Of a stretch of DNA of 64,000 bases, positions 11,901 through 23,000 are shown piece after piece. The notes beneath the pieces were generated by a model that worked only from the letters and a program-made list of their open reading frames with translations, was not told the origin of the DNA and made no database searches. The number at the start of each line of letters is the position of its first letter. Within the stretch, counting starts at the first letter, position 1. Source of the DNA: Pelodera strongyloides (lineage: Eukaryota > Nematoda > Chromadorea > Rhabditida > Rhabditidae); assembly GCA_036852015.1 (NCBI GenBank), contig JAANDG010000217.1, positions 124,001-188,000 of the forward strand, read 5' to 3'. The translations under genes were made by a program, and so were the position numbers.

Positions 11901-12844
11901 AATTTATATTGTTTTGCGTAAGCTTCATAAGAATGGTACTCGATGTGTTTCAAAACCCGGCCGGTATTTCGCTTTAAAGGGTCAGACCCATTTCAAATGA
12001 CCCCTATTTTTGGTGATTCCATCTGATTCTCCATGTCAAATGTAGTAGGATAGGATATTTTTCTAATTTTCAAGCGCAAAATTCACGCAGTATTCAGCAA
12101 TTTACCATTTCCAGCCATACCCAACTATATATCGCAGTTGTCACGCCCCTCCGCGATAATTGGGCAATATGCTCTATTGGGCGTGGCAATTGCGATATTG
12201 GCCAATCAGCGCGAATGGGCGTGACATCTGCGATTGATTGTTGTGTATGACTGGACATGGTAAATTGCTGAAAACTGCGTGAATATTGTGAATGAAAATT
12301 GGAAAAAAATTCAGCCTACTATATTTGAAACGGAGAATCCGATGGAGTCATCAAAAATAGGGGTAATTTGAAATGGGCTTGACCCTTTAAAGTTTTCTAT
12401 TTACAGTCAATTTATCTGTCCCCGGAAGTCAGGTTATCCCTGGCATTTATATACTTCAGCGTTGGGTTTACTGTTGCCACAATATCGTTCAACCTTCTTA
12501 TTTAGTAAGTTTATCTATGTTTATTATTTCGTAGAATACAGTACATATTAACATTAAATTTAAATTTAAAGATGTATGAAAGTATGTAAAGTAGCATGGA
12601 CAACTGCACTCAACGTTTTATATGCAAGTTGTATTGAGTTCCACCCTGTGCAGGCTGCCGAGCAAATGCTATGAGCATAACATTTAAAACATATGCCATA
12701 TCGCTTTAACTACAAAACAGAATATTTATTTATTGTTTCTATTTTAGTTACTCCGGCACATTCATCACTATACTCCAACTGTCGAGCAAAGTAATGGGTT
12801 ATACAAAAGTTGGAGCATATGCAATCATTGTTAGAAATCGATAA
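8999..12844 (+). CDS. Seven-helix chemoreceptor, Srx-like (paralogue 2)
   Basis: Six exons: 8999-9212, 9532-9711, 10574-10698, 11633-11782, 12407-12504, 12748-12844. They encode 287 aa. Exon lengths 214/180/125 and 98/97 match paralogue 1; only the exon for the third inner loop differs (150 versus 204 nt). Conserved blocks include YYSPFF, DIADLVLLTVHDNLC, HFWSFASPMSFRGL, FTDCCGFIFYIPGYYWNFDY, and the C-terminal YTKVGAYAIIVRNR. The start ATG lies one base after ATTTCAG. AATAAA is at 12863-12868. Intron 4 is almost wholly two abutting hairpin elements. The function is inferred to be a membrane chemosensory GPCR, the same family as its neighbours by clear tandem duplication. Confidence 0.82.
9765..9895. 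mobile_element. H1 hairpin MITE, degenerate copy
   Basis: Starts TTAAAGCGAAATACCGGCCG and keeps the TTCATTTGCATAAGCTGCAT core, but the right arm has decayed (GGTGTTTCTAAGACC). It lies in intron 2 of receptor paralogue 2, about 50 bp after the 5' splice site. Confidence 0.65.
9993..10175. mobile_element. H1 hairpin MITE, copy with GGGGTC core
   Basis: Ends are TTAAAGCGAAATACCAGCCG and CGGCCGGTATTTCGCTCTAA. The inner core has the GGGGTCTATTGGGGTC variant seen in part of the family. Intron 2 of receptor paralogue 2. Confidence 0.85.
10751..10945. repeat. Truncated H3-like end joined to a SINE tail
   Basis: Positions 10751-10832 match the left arm of the hairpin at 2847 (TTTAAAGGCACACGCCCATG and ATGTTCATAATGAGTATAAAG). 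From about 10833 a minus-strand SINE tail follows (TTACGCTTCAAGCGCGTGC ... CCAGATGACAAATTGCTCG). The second half of the hairpin is missing, so this is an older hairpin broken by a later event. Confidence 0.55.
11803..11978. mobile_element. H1 hairpin MITE, abutting H2
   Basis: Left end CTTTAAAGCGAAATACCGTC, right end CCGGCCGGTATTTCGCTTTAAA. The last TTTAAA is also the first TTTAAA of the H2 hairpin that follows. It starts 20 bp after exon 4 of receptor paralogue 2. Confidence 0.85.
11973..12392. mobile_element. H2 hairpin element, copy 1
   Basis: A palindrome of about 418 bp with ends TTTAAAGGGTCAGACCCATT and AATGGGCTTGACCCTTTAAA. Complementary inner blocks include AACTGCGTGAATATTGTG and CACGCCC..GCGATAATTGG with its inverse. 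It is non-coding. It ends 15 bp before exon 5 of the receptor gene. Confidence 0.85.
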
Positions 12845-12964
12845 TTTTTTTCTAAACAAGTAAATAAATTGTTTGTGCTAAAAGTACGTGCTCCTTTGTG
12901 CGGTTTCAATGTGTGGCAAAAGCCGTGCGTTTTGCATGCAAGTATCTAACAGACATCTGAAGAA

Positions 12965-13187
12965 CAGTTAGGACTGATCTTCAGGGCCCCGAAGGGGTCC
13001 TTGCAGTCCGCTCTGCTCTGGTCTACCGCAGTAGGGGGTGGCCAGAATGGGTGGCCATCCCTGATCCAAAGAACGTTCCCATGTTTTCACCTGGTACCGT
13101 TTTTACCACCCAACCAGCTGCGGGAATTGAACTCCGGTCGTGTGTTTGTTGAGTAGCAGCGCTAGCCACTACATCACCGGCATAGTT
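12965..13187 (-). mobile_element. tRNA-derived SINE (CTAGCGC head)
   Basis: Minus strand: the head GCCGGTGATGTAGTGGCTAG has an A box, and GGAGTTCAATTCCCGCAGC has a B box. A 150 bp non-tRNA body follows, with GGGATGGCCACCC and a CCCCTTCGGGGCC hairpin. The acceptor stem does not pair, so it is not a functional tRNA gene. Confidence 0.6.
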
Positions 13188-14002
13188 AATTAATTCCATT
13201 TAGGAATGCGTTTCTCCTATAAATACTCTTACTTCTAGTTGTAAAGTAGAGTTGCAACAGGATGATTAAAATCAGATGTTAGTGCGAGCCTCAAAACCAA
13301 AATTCGCACAATTTTCTTTTCTTTGAGTTTTACGTAGAAAATGTGACAGACACACAAATGACAGAAAACTTCATGAAGGAAATCCCACGTTAATTTAAGT
13401 GCTGTTGTGAACAAGTACGGGGATTCTGTTCTCGACCTTGAAAGCAATTAAAGCTGTAGGACATCCGGTTTTTGAATCTTGTGGTGCACGCTGTAATCCC
13501 TATAAAATAATTGCGCGGTACTGTTCGATTTTTTTAGTCTTTATGTTCATTTGCGTACAACATGTACCATATGCGTCAATGCCAACCTATCCTATTCTTA
13601 AAAAAGCGGATGTTATGCCCCTTTAACGCAGCAAAACACACGTTAATTTTCTGGACCTTTAGAACCCTTAGTCTATATTTTACTATGAAATCTTCATTCT
13701 TTTTTAACTGTAACTCATTATCAATTAATTTTTATCAAGGTTTTGCTAGCCATTATCGCTGCATCACTAGGCCTTTTGAAAATTACAAAAGTTTCTTTTT
13801 CCTTACAAACTTGGCCTCGACGTATATTACTTTGTGGCCGTGGGAACGTGGAATCACACGTCAATTAGAATGCGCTTTTGATAGAAATATGTTTTACACA
13901 CGGTGCAGATACATAGCTTCTCTAGCAAATTATTAAAGGTCAAGATATTTCTACCTCTAAATTTTCTGCCTAAGTTTGCCTTTTACATATATCGAATATG
14001 GT

Positions 14003-14158
14003 ATTAAAGCGAAATACTGGCCGGTTTTTGAAACCCATCGGGTACACCAGTATCCTTATGCAGCTCTTGCAAATGAGCATAAATTAGAGTAAATTAGCAT
14101 AAATAGAATTCAACTGTCCACGATGCGTTTCAAAAACCGGTCGGGATTTCGCTTTAAA
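14003..14158. mobile_element. H1 hairpin MITE
   Basis: Ends ATTAAAGCGAAATACTGGCC and CCGGTCGGGATTTCGCTTTAA. The centre has the TGCAAATGAGCATAAATTAG core. Upstream of receptor paralogue 3. Confidence 0.85.
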
Positions 14159-14445
14159 TAATGTTTTACGTTACTAGAGCGTGCTTCTTTATTCAAATAG
14201 TTCTGTGTAAGCTTTCAAAGCTTATGACTTGTTCCCCAGAGGTCCTGAACATTAGGCGACAAGATCCAGATGACAAATTGCTCGACATAATCATCTTGGT
14301 GTTTGGTTGCAATCTCTTTGCAGTATTGCTTCGCTCATTTAGCTGGCATACTTCTGGCGCAGCTGCGGCATTCCCTCCAAAATGTGAGCCATTGGTGCGC
14401 CAACACCACTTTATCCTTGTTATAATTAAAATGTTTTTCAGGATT

Positions 14446-15653
14446 ATGACACTGTCCACTAATGATATTATCGAACTATGCATATGCTGTGTCACGTTTT
14501 CATTTTACCTGTACTGGCTGTACTGTTTGACCAAGAGTAAAAAGTTTTCCCCGGTATTTTCTGTTATTCAAATGATGATTTTACTGGACGCGGCGAGTGT
14601 TTTGGTAAAAACGATCCACGATTATCCATGCAAATACTATGATGAGGAAGTGTTTCGTAGGTTTTGAGCGTTTTCGACGAGTGTGTGTGCGTGTGTGCGT
14701 GCGTGTGTACGGGCGTGTTTGCGTGCCTGATTGCGTGTGTGTTTGTGTGTTTGTGTGTATGAGTGTGCGTGTGAGTGTGCGTGCGTGCGTGTGCGTGTGT
14801 GTGTGCGTGTCTGCGTGTATGTGTCGAACCTATGTTCCATTCCCCTTTCTTTTAGATCCCATACTGGTTGAGGTATGCATGTTCGTGCAGTGCATCCGTT
14901 GGTACGGCCAATTATTCCTAATACCAATATTAGCGTTATTTCATTTTTGGACGCTTTATTCGCCACTGTCATTTAGAAATGTTACCAGAAAGTTTGTCTA
15001 TGAACTAATCGGTGGAGCCATGTTTATTTCTTTAGGTAACTATTTTTTAATTGTTTAATTCAACGTCAGCTTTGAATCAGCAGTTCTAGAAAAGCACCAC
15101 CCGAGGGTATAACGTGGTCACGAGAGTAGCGACGTGCATATTACCATAACGTGACATCATAAAAAGCGTGAGAATTTCGGGAGAAGTTGCAAAAATTGTG
15201 ATTGTGAAAAAGCTTGCATATGGTAATGAACAAAAAATAACACACATTTTTATCAAACTTTTTTCAGACCCTTTTAGACCAGTATTTTATAAATAAAATG
15301 TGTATTTAATAATAAATAAAATAAATAAGTAAAAATACGAAAATGTTTAATTCAGCGTTCACCGTACCTCTGCTCACAGAATGTTGTGGGTTTATTTTCT
15401 ACATACAGGGTTACTATTGGAATTACGATGTTAGCAAAGGCTCATACACATTCTATACCTATTCTAATTGGGCATTCCAGGTATTCTTACTTAAAAAACC
15501 TTTCTAGCTCTATTATGTGTCTCACTCACCTCTCTCTCTCTCACTCTATCTCTCTCCCTCTCTCTCTGTTTCAGTTCCTGCTCTCTGTCTCGCTTCCCCG
15601 CGCTCTCCCTCTCACTCTGTTCTCTCTCTCTCTCTCTTCTCCATCTCTCTATT

Positions 15654-15709
<56 letters not shown>

Positions 15710-17836
15710 CGTCTTCCCTCTCTCTCTCCCTCTGTCTCTGAGAGCTGAACCTCATCTTTTCTTTCAAACACTCTTTAAATCAATCTTCACTTATTTATAG
15801 ATTCTGGCAATGGGTTCAATTATATTATCCGATGTGTATCTAATAAGTCGGCTGAGGAGTTTTGCATCCAAAAGGCAACATAGGATTATCAGCGTGTCAC
15901 AGTCTGTGCTGAGCAATGGTAGGTTGTACAAGGTTTGAAGCGGTATAACATCCGGTTTTGAATCATATGCTGGACAGCATTCCCATATATGTTGTATGCA
16001 AATGAAAACAAGCGGGATTAAAAAAAATCGAGCATTATAGCGCAGTATGTATCACAGTAGTAGTCTAACACCCTTTTATTGAGCTTTGAATGTGTCGGGA
16101 AACAATACGAAACTCATGTTCTCAACGGAAAACTCTGATAGTGATCGGAACAAAACCCGGTGTGCCTACATCTCTCTCTCAAATCCTGGCGAACATAGGG
16201 GGAAGCCGGCGCGCACCGTTTTATCTGGTTCTGCGCTATTTACTGCTGCGCTACAATGCGCTATAATACTCTTTGCACCTCACGTGGACTTGAAATAATT
16301 GAAATAATTATATCTAACGTTGCACTTTTTAGCTGGAACCATTTCAGCTCATGTTGCAGATAGCACTAAGGAAGTCGGCAAAGCCAAAGCCAGAAAGGTA
16401 GGAGTGGCCTTGACTGCAAAAAAATTGGTTTTAGATGGATACCAGAAGGAAATGAATTTGGTAAAGTGCCATAGTCTAGAAACATCGATTGAATTTAGTG
16501 TTTTAACTAATATACTGTGCAATTTCTGGAAATCGTTGTTCATCTAAAACTTTTTTCGAGTTACTTTTCGGAAACTGCCCATCTCAAACGCGCCATTATT
16601 GTGTGAAAGATCAGCTACTTCAACCATGTTCTACTTATATGAATAATGATATGGCCTTGCGAAAATCGTTGCATAATTTTTTCAAAGCGAAATACCGGCC
16701 GGTTTTTGAAACGCATCGTGGACGACTGAATTCTTACATATTTGTGCTAATTTGCAGTATTTTTTTATTCTAATTTATGTTCATTTGCATAGGCTGCATA
16801 AGAATGCGAATGCTGGTGTGCCCGATGCGTTACAAAAACCGGCCATGAAAACTAAACGAGATATAAGTTACCAATTTCAGACTCCTTGGCTAACTTCAGA
16901 ACTGCGAATATCGATTGCTTTTATGTATTTCAGCATTGCTTTCACGTGGGGAACGTTGCATTTTAATTGGTTGTCCAAGTAAGCCTTGTCCTGTCCAACT
17001 ATTGCTTTTTGGTTTGGAATTTTGCAATTAATTTGCAGAAAAATTTGAGTAAAAATAAAAACTCTAAATAATTTTTTCGTTCGTTTTGAATTCGTTCGCA
17101 GTTTCTAATTTGGGAAATTTGCATATGATACGCATATCATGTGTATCCTCCGTAAATTTGGTGCCGGAAGCCGGAAGCTTCGGACGGGCACCAAATGTGC
17201 ATAGGATACATAGCATATGCGTATAACATGCAAATTTCCCAAGCTATGTGCATTACTGCTTTAAAGGGACGCGGTCACCGTTTTGACCCTTATGTATACT
17301 TTGTGTTTTTATTAACTGCACAATATGAAAAATGTAATGTTGGAAAAAAATCCGACGAAAAACGCTGTTTTCAGAGAGAAATTCATTGATTAAAAAAGTT
17401 GCGTCCGATCCAAGGTCCACAGTTAGCCATAGAAAACCAGATGTTATAATGCCGGCGAGGTATTCGACCGATTAATTAGTGGAATAACGTTCGTCGAGTC
17501 ATTATCAGCACGGCCATATGCTGGACAATTACTAGGGTTACGGTTCGAGGACAAAATTTTTCGTCATCATTTTACTCGCTGTTGCCGCATTTCTTGCAAA
17601 AAGTTTTCCCAACACTATGCGTTATAAATTATGAAGATAGTAAAAACACAAAGTATACATAAGGGCCAAAACGGTGACCGCGTCCCTTTAAAGGTGTTTT
17701 CTCTAATAAATATAAGGTTAAAAACTCAATTTTCAGTTTCAAAGGGCCGGTGTGGTCAATTCTCAATTATGTGCGAAAGTTTCTCGACTACACAAAGCTC
17801 GGAAATTATGTGATAATGTCGAACATTAGAAAATAA
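14446..17836 (+). CDS. Seven-helix chemoreceptor, Srx-like (paralogue 3)
   Basis: Seven exons: 14446-14656, 14856-15035, 15356-15480, 15801-15918, 16333-16397, 16881-16978, 17737-17836. They encode 298 aa. Exon lengths 211/180/125 and 98/100 match the two upstream paralogues. The region of the third inner loop is split by an additional intron (118 + 65 nt). Recognisable blocks are KKFSPVFSVIQ, HDYPC, CIRWYGQLFLIP, FHFWTLYSPLSFR, LTECCGFIFYIQGYYWN and the C-terminal YTKLGNYVIMSNIRK. The last exon is diverged and sits beyond two hairpin elements; it was placed by frame and by alignment to the other two C-termini. An alternative early stop follows if the intron after 16978 is not removed. This is the most diverged of the three receptors. 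Confidence 0.75.
14676..14826. repeat. GT-rich microsatellite
   Basis: An imperfect (GT/GC)n tract with interspersed GTGC and GTGA units. It fills most of the 199 bp first intron of receptor paralogue 3. Confidence 0.9.
15519..15740. repeat. CT microsatellite
   Basis: An imperfect (CT)n tract, pure over about 15658-15704, in intron 3 of receptor paralogue 3. The Leu/Ser-rich frames across it are not genes. Confidence 0.95.
16681..16846. mobile_element. H1 hairpin MITE, right end lost
   Basis: Left end CAAAGCGAAATACCGGCCGG, core TTCATTTGCATAGGCTGCAT, right arm truncated at CAAAAACCGGCC. It ends about 35 bp before exon 6 of receptor paralogue 3. Confidence 0.75.
17110..17264. mobile_element. 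H5-like hairpin abutting H4
   Basis: The arms GGGAAATTTGCATATGATAC and ATGCAAATTTCCC face each other around a GGTGCC..GGCACC centre. The right end TTTAAA is shared with the following H4 palindrome. It resembles the H5 copies at 53980 and 60240 in having TTTGCATATGAT arms. Confidence 0.6.
17260..17692. mobile_element. H4 hairpin element
   Basis: A palindrome of about 430 bp with ends TTTAAAGGGACGCGGTCACC and GGTGACCGCGTCCCTTTAAA; arms continue with TATGTATACTTTGTGTTTTT and its inverse. Together with the adjoining H5-like element it fills the last intron of receptor paralogue 3, and it ends 45 bp before the last exon. Confidence 0.85.
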
Positions 17837-17897
17837 TTCCATTTACTGGAAGTACTGTAAATGTTTTATCTTTACCTATAAGTTTATCTTGATCCTT

Positions 17898-17904
17898 ATA
17901 TATA

Positions 17905-17987
<83 letters not shown>

Positions 17988-17991
17988 TATT
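17898..17991. repeat. TA microsatellite
   Basis: A nearly pure (TA)n tract of about 90 bp. Confidence 0.98.
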
Positions 17992-18043
17992 TATACAACG
18001 AATGTTTGTCAACGTATCCTTTGTTAGCGCTGCAGCGCTAACA

Positions 18044-18398
18044 TACATGGGAAACTAAAAACCCCGATTTCGCCCCGATCAAGTCCCTCAAAAAATCGGG
18101 CCGTGATCGGGGCGAAATCGGGGTTTTTCGACAAATGATCGGGGCGAATATCGGGGTTTTGGGAAATGATCGGGGCGAAATCGGGGTTTTTCGACAAATG
18201 ATCGGGGCGAAATCGGGGTTTTTTGAAAGAATCGGGGCGTAATCCGGCCTTGTTCCCAATTATGCCCCGATTATTTGTGATCGGGGCGAAATCTGGACGT
18301 GATCGGGCTTTTTGTGGGGTTTTTTGAAAGGATCGGGGCGAAATCGGGGTTTTTTGACAAATGATCGGGGCGAAATCGGGGTTTTCACTTTCCTGTGT
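18044..18398. repeat. GC-rich CCCCGAT/ATCGGGG array, copy 1
   Basis: Starts ATGGGAAACTAAAAACCCCG and then inverts into tandem ATCGGGGCGAAATCGGGG units joined by TTTTTTGA or TTTTTCGACAAATG linkers (period about 30-40 bp). It ends CGGGGTTTTCACTTTCCTGTG. A second locus at 57515-57862 has the same two borders in the opposite orientation, so this is a discrete element, probably mobile. Confidence 0.75.
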
Positions 18399-18687
18399 AG
18401 TTTGGGACGTTTGGGTTACATCAGAGACTCAGGCAGGGAGCAGTTTTTTCCAGTTACCACCCTGAATTTGTTCCTAGGCCAAGAAACTGGAACTCTTTCG
18501 ATCTACTTATTTTTATGAGCATATTTTTATATTTATTTTATTTATTTTATTGTAGATATTTATTTAAGAGCATATTTTGTATTTAATAATAAAGGTGTTA
18601 CAAATCGTCACTCAAATCAAAGTGTAAAAAGCCAAAAAAAAGTTTAATTGCTTTCCAGCTTCGAGTAATGTTGTATTTCAATCGTCC

Positions 18688-18868
18688 AGAGGCCGTATTC
18701 ACCACTCCGTTTACCCCTGGAGCAAACTGTATCTCGGAGAAAATTTACCTAGAAACGAGATTATGTCACAAAATTTACATACATCACTCACTCTCCTTCC
18801 TGAAAAATGCGTTCCAAAAGTTTTGTCTCTAGAGAAATGTTTACCCTTGAGTGGTGAATACGGCCTCA
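18688..18868. mobile_element. GAGGCCGTATTCACC-ended foldback element
   Basis: Left end AGAGGCCGTATTCACCACTC, right end GAGTGGTGAATACGGCCTCA, with inner TTTACCC..GGGTAAAC blocks. 181 bp, non-coding. It shares terminal sequence with elements at 23646, 24901, 32794, 38317, 43703, 58801 and 63255. Confidence 0.8.
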
Positions 18869-19184
18869 GGTAATTTACATAATAAATTATATTCGCAAAT
18901 AAATTATCATTATTTGTTTGTTTTCGAGCAGTTTTCCAGGCAAAAACCTCGCAGTGCACGTTTTATGGGTACAGTTATGCAGGCGCGGTAGGATATAGAT
19001 ATTAATATATTTATTGGAAAATTGGAAAAAGTTTCGCGAAAAGTAGGAGGTTCGATTATTAGAAGGCTGTTTCCTTGTGCTCAATCAGCTTGAGTATGAA
19101 ATTTCTTAATATAACAAAACACCTGGCGACTCGATTTTCGGAGCAGGTTATAAACGAGGCAGTTTTACGTGAGCACCATCTAGT

Positions 19185-19425
19185 CATAAAGCGGTATGGT
19201 AGGCGGTTTTGCTGACACTGCACCCCCAAGCATTGGATCACAGTTATACATAAAGCGGTATGGCAAGCGGTTTTGCTGTCACTGCACTCCCATGCTTTTT
19301 GTCACAGTCATAAAGCGGTATGGCAAGTGGTTTTGCTGGCAGTGCACTCCCATGCATTGGAGCGCATTAGTAAAGTGGTATGACAGACGGTTTTCCTGAC
19401 ACTGCACTCCCATGCGTTATATGCA
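19185..19425. repeat. Tandem repeat, 60-64 bp unit, four copies
   Basis: Units start at about 19188, 19252, 19312 and 19372. Each runs AAAGCGGTATGGCAAGCGGT, TTTGCTG-CACTGCACTCCCA. The first bases equal the end of the H9 hairpin type (TTAAAGCGGTAT), so the array probably arose from one hairpin arm. Confidence 0.85.
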
Positions 19426-19789
19426 AATCAATCGGTCTTCTCTCTCTTTTCAGCATACAGTGGAAAACTGCAGATAAGATGAAATGCAGGTGTCCAGCAA
19501 ACGTTTCACAAATCACGTGCTATACCGCTCGCCTGAGTTACTTTTCAGGAGGTATTTTTCAACCCTTTTTTGTATTTCCGACGTATTTGTATTTCCGACC
19601 CTCGCTTTGCGCCATCTCCGAGTAAAATTGTCTTTATCTGTGCTTCTTTAACTTATTATTATAATTTTTGTGTAATAATTGTGACGTAGTGGCTTACTAG
19701 ATTTTTTTTAGCTAACCTGCAGGAAATCTGACTTGTTTGTTTACTAAGGTTTGCGCAGTCTCCGCAACTAAATCGCTGTGATTTCATAG

Positions 19790-19973
19790 AACACCGTATA
19801 CCAGCTGGTTTTTAAAACGCATGGTGGAAAACTGAATTATTATGTACACATGCTAAGTGGGGCCCAATTGGGGTCGAATTTCTATTCTAAATTATGCTCA
19901 TTTGCATATGATGCATAAAAATGCAGGTATTCACGATGCGTTTCAAAAACTGGCCGGTATTTCGTTTTAATTG
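19790..19973. mobile_element. H1 hairpin MITE, decayed left end
   Basis: Left CCGTATACCAGCTGGTTTTT (diverged), right CAAAAACTGGCCGGTATTTCG. The core GCTCATTTGCATATGATGCAT is kept. It lies 120 bp upstream of the Srh-like gene. Confidence 0.75.
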
Positions 19974-20095
19974 ACAGGAAAGTCAGCAAAATCTCCTGTG
20001 TGTTTATATGCTAATTTTCTTTATGAAGTACCGTATTTTCCGACGATACTGCACCTAATTTAACAAAAATTTCAGCGAGATTTCCATTGTTTTAT

Positions 20096-23000
20096 ATGCT
20101 GGAAACGCACGAGTCACAAGCATTCTTCCACTCTCTCAGCGCCGTTTCAGCCGTAGTATCAGCCTTTTGGATATACATGATCCTAACGAAATCGCCTAAG
20201 GAAATGAAGCAGTTTAAGTGGCCTTTGTTCAAATTAGCGGTAAGTTTTATACCATAAGAGGAGTGTTTTCTAGCGCTGGTTATTTGTTTTTTTTATTAAA
20301 TCAAGCTTTCATTAAAGCTAAATACCGGCCGGTTTTCGAAACGCAACGTCGACAACGTATTTCTGACGTAGTTATGCAAAGTGGGTTCTAATTGGGGACT
20401 CGATTTTATTCAAGTTTATGTTCTTTTGCATAGACTGCATAAAAATGCTGGTGCACTCGATATGTTTCAAAAACCAGCCGGTATTTCGCTTCAAACTGTT
20501 TATAGCTCAAGAGCTAGGAGTACGGCCAAAACGGATTTTTCCGCATCTTTTTGGCAATACATAGTCCCTTATCGGTAAAATTATATATAGTTTCAACTTG
20601 TTTGTAGGTGAATGGTCAACATACTTGTAGCGTACTTGTAATCACTAATTATGAGCAGACCGCATTAAACGCAGAGCAGGTGCATGATGAACTTTGATAA
20701 ACTGAAAATGGCGGAACCTACGTGATTGCGAATAAGTGGTTTATCTGAACTCGTGGAAAATTTCAGCATGATTAACTGGGAATATAGTCCATAAATAATT
20801 AAGAAGCTGATAAACGATCAGATAAAAATTGCACATTGAAGCGGAGCTGACGCACACATGGCAAAAGGCAGGACAACTGCGGCGAAACTGTGGCGCACCC
20901 TAGGCGAGAAGCTGGCTCCACCTTTACGCGCTAATCATCAGCGGCGAATGCGCGAAGCTTAGCTTTGTAATAAAAATCACACAATTTCTTTCAGTTATTC
21001 GATGAACTATTCGCAATTTCAATGGGTTTGGTAATGTTTCCGTCGTTTTTATTCCCTTTAGACGGCGCGGCAATTCTCGGCGTCGCGAGCTATTTTGGAC
21101 AAACTGGAGGCCTAGTATCGGTGAGTTATTTCCAAAAATTGAACGGAGTGCCGCGGCGAAAACTTGGCGCAACTCTGGCGCACGATTGGAGGAGCGCGGC
21201 AGGTGTGCCACAAGTGCGCCATATGTTCGCAAACTGGAACCCACTTTATTTGCTCAACATCGCGTATTACAAACTAAAACTCAGGCACTTCGCGAAAAGA
21301 AAAGAAAAGAAAAGAGCTGAAAAGGGCAATTTTCTAAAGAGCGCGGCGTAAATACCAATAACCTAGCTCAGCCATTTTCGACACCTAAATGCGTTGGAAC
21401 AAAAGGTATCACAAAGCTTGCAACTTGAACTACTAATTTCAGTTCGGTTTGGTCCTATTCTGCGGCCTCAATATATTCACATCGGTCAATGATTGTGTGT
21501 ACGTGAGAAGTATGTTTATCAACGGAAATGATAGAATGCTCGAGTTCTTCTTTACTTGGTATAAGGTTAGGAATTGAACGAAACCAAAGTTTGCAAAATT
21601 GCAAAACACCCACGTTTATTGATAGTAATTAATAATAAATGTTTATTGGATCAACGAGTCGTAGGGACAAAACAAAGAAGACAAGTTCTTTAGGTGGTGG
21701 CTATTAGTTCGCAAACCAAAAGGTACCTTAAGCTAAGGTGTTGGCGATAAGGACACCATCATACTAACAAGCAAGGGACCGTATTAGGCTCGCTAATCGC
21801 CAGTGTTTGTTTTGTACTCAGAATATGAGATCACTTGCATTTTATTTTAGCCTAAAATTATCGTACTTCTTACTTCTTACCTATACTATTTTTTTTGCCA
21901 AGCACACTGCGGACACATCAAAACATCGCTGATTGCTCCGCTGAAGGGCAGCATTAAAGGGTCAGGCCCATTTCAAATGACCCCTATTTTTGATGATTCC
22001 ATCTGATTCTCTATGTCAAATATAGTAGGATGAATTTTTTTCCAATTTTCACTCTCAATATTCACGCAGTTTGCAGCAATTTACCATGGCCGGTCATACA
22101 CAACAATCAATCGCAGTTGTCACGCCCCTTCGCGCTGATTGGCCGATATCGCAATTGCCACGCCCAATAGAGCATATTGCCCAATTAGCGCGGAGGGGCG
22201 TGACAAATGCGATATATAGTTGGGTATGACTGGCCATGATAAATTGCTGAATACTGCGTGAATTTTGAGCTTGAAAATTAGAAAAATATCGTATCCTACT
22301 ATATTTGATATGGAGAATCAGATGGAATTATCAAAAATAGGGGTTATTTGAAATGGGCCTGACCCTTTAATTGTGAAATATATAAGAAATATTTTTACTT
22401 TTAGGGAATTCCAGTCGTTATTGCAATAAATCTTGCATTTGCTGCACCAATGTGGATTACTATGTGGTATGGGGCTGAAGACAACGAGGTATGTTTATTA
22501 TCACTGCTCTTTGTGATCGCTATGGGTCAATGGCTCATGAATCGCACACAGTTATGTGCGCAACGGAGCCGCGACTCTCGTTGCGTGTACAACTCGTTAC
22601 TCGAAAACTGAAGCGTGATAAATGAGTTGCCGTTAGCGTTAGTCTTTGGTTTCACACTTTACCTTACTTTATTAAGTTAGTTTCTTTAGGTTTAGGTCTA
22701 TTATCTCAAGTTCGGGACACAGGATGATAACTTTTTTAGCTGAGAAGCTGAGAAGAAGGATACTGTAATTCGCATTTTTTCTTAACTCTAAGTTTATACT
22801 CCAGAGTTTTCTTGGACGTCACGTAAATTCTACATATTTTGCGAATCTCAAATATTTTGTTGATCGTGGTTATCCAACTTTGAGCTACAATTCCAGGGAC
22901 TTGCAACATTCTTTACCTTTCGGTGTAGTAAGTATTGCATTATTTTTTTAAATAATGTTTGCTGTTGCGCATAGGATTTCCTGAAAAAATCTACGAAAGC

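Larger units (their letters stand above)
12845..14445. other. Intergenic region between receptor paralogues 2 and 3
   Basis: It contains a tRNA-headed SINE (12965-13187, minus), an H9-like hairpin remnant (about 13440-13520), an H1 copy (14003-14158) and a SINE tail (14170-14290). No coding region is supported. The acceptor TTTTTCAG ending at 14441 precedes the next ATG by 4 nt. Confidence 0.55.
17837..20095. other. Intergenic region rich in repeats
   Basis: It holds a TA microsatellite, a CCCCGAT array, a GAGGCCG foldback, a 60-bp tandem repeat and an H1 copy, each listed separately. No coding region is supported. Confidence 0.6.

Noticed and set aside
15386..15748. Leu/Ser-rich frames
   Set aside because: They run from receptor exon 3 into a CT microsatellite; only 15356-15480 is coding.
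19524..19625. Possible extra 5' exon of the Srh-like gene after a TTTTCAGGAG acceptor
   Set aside because: The predicted peptide does not resemble an Srh N-terminus and there is no in-frame join to exon 1 that improves the model.
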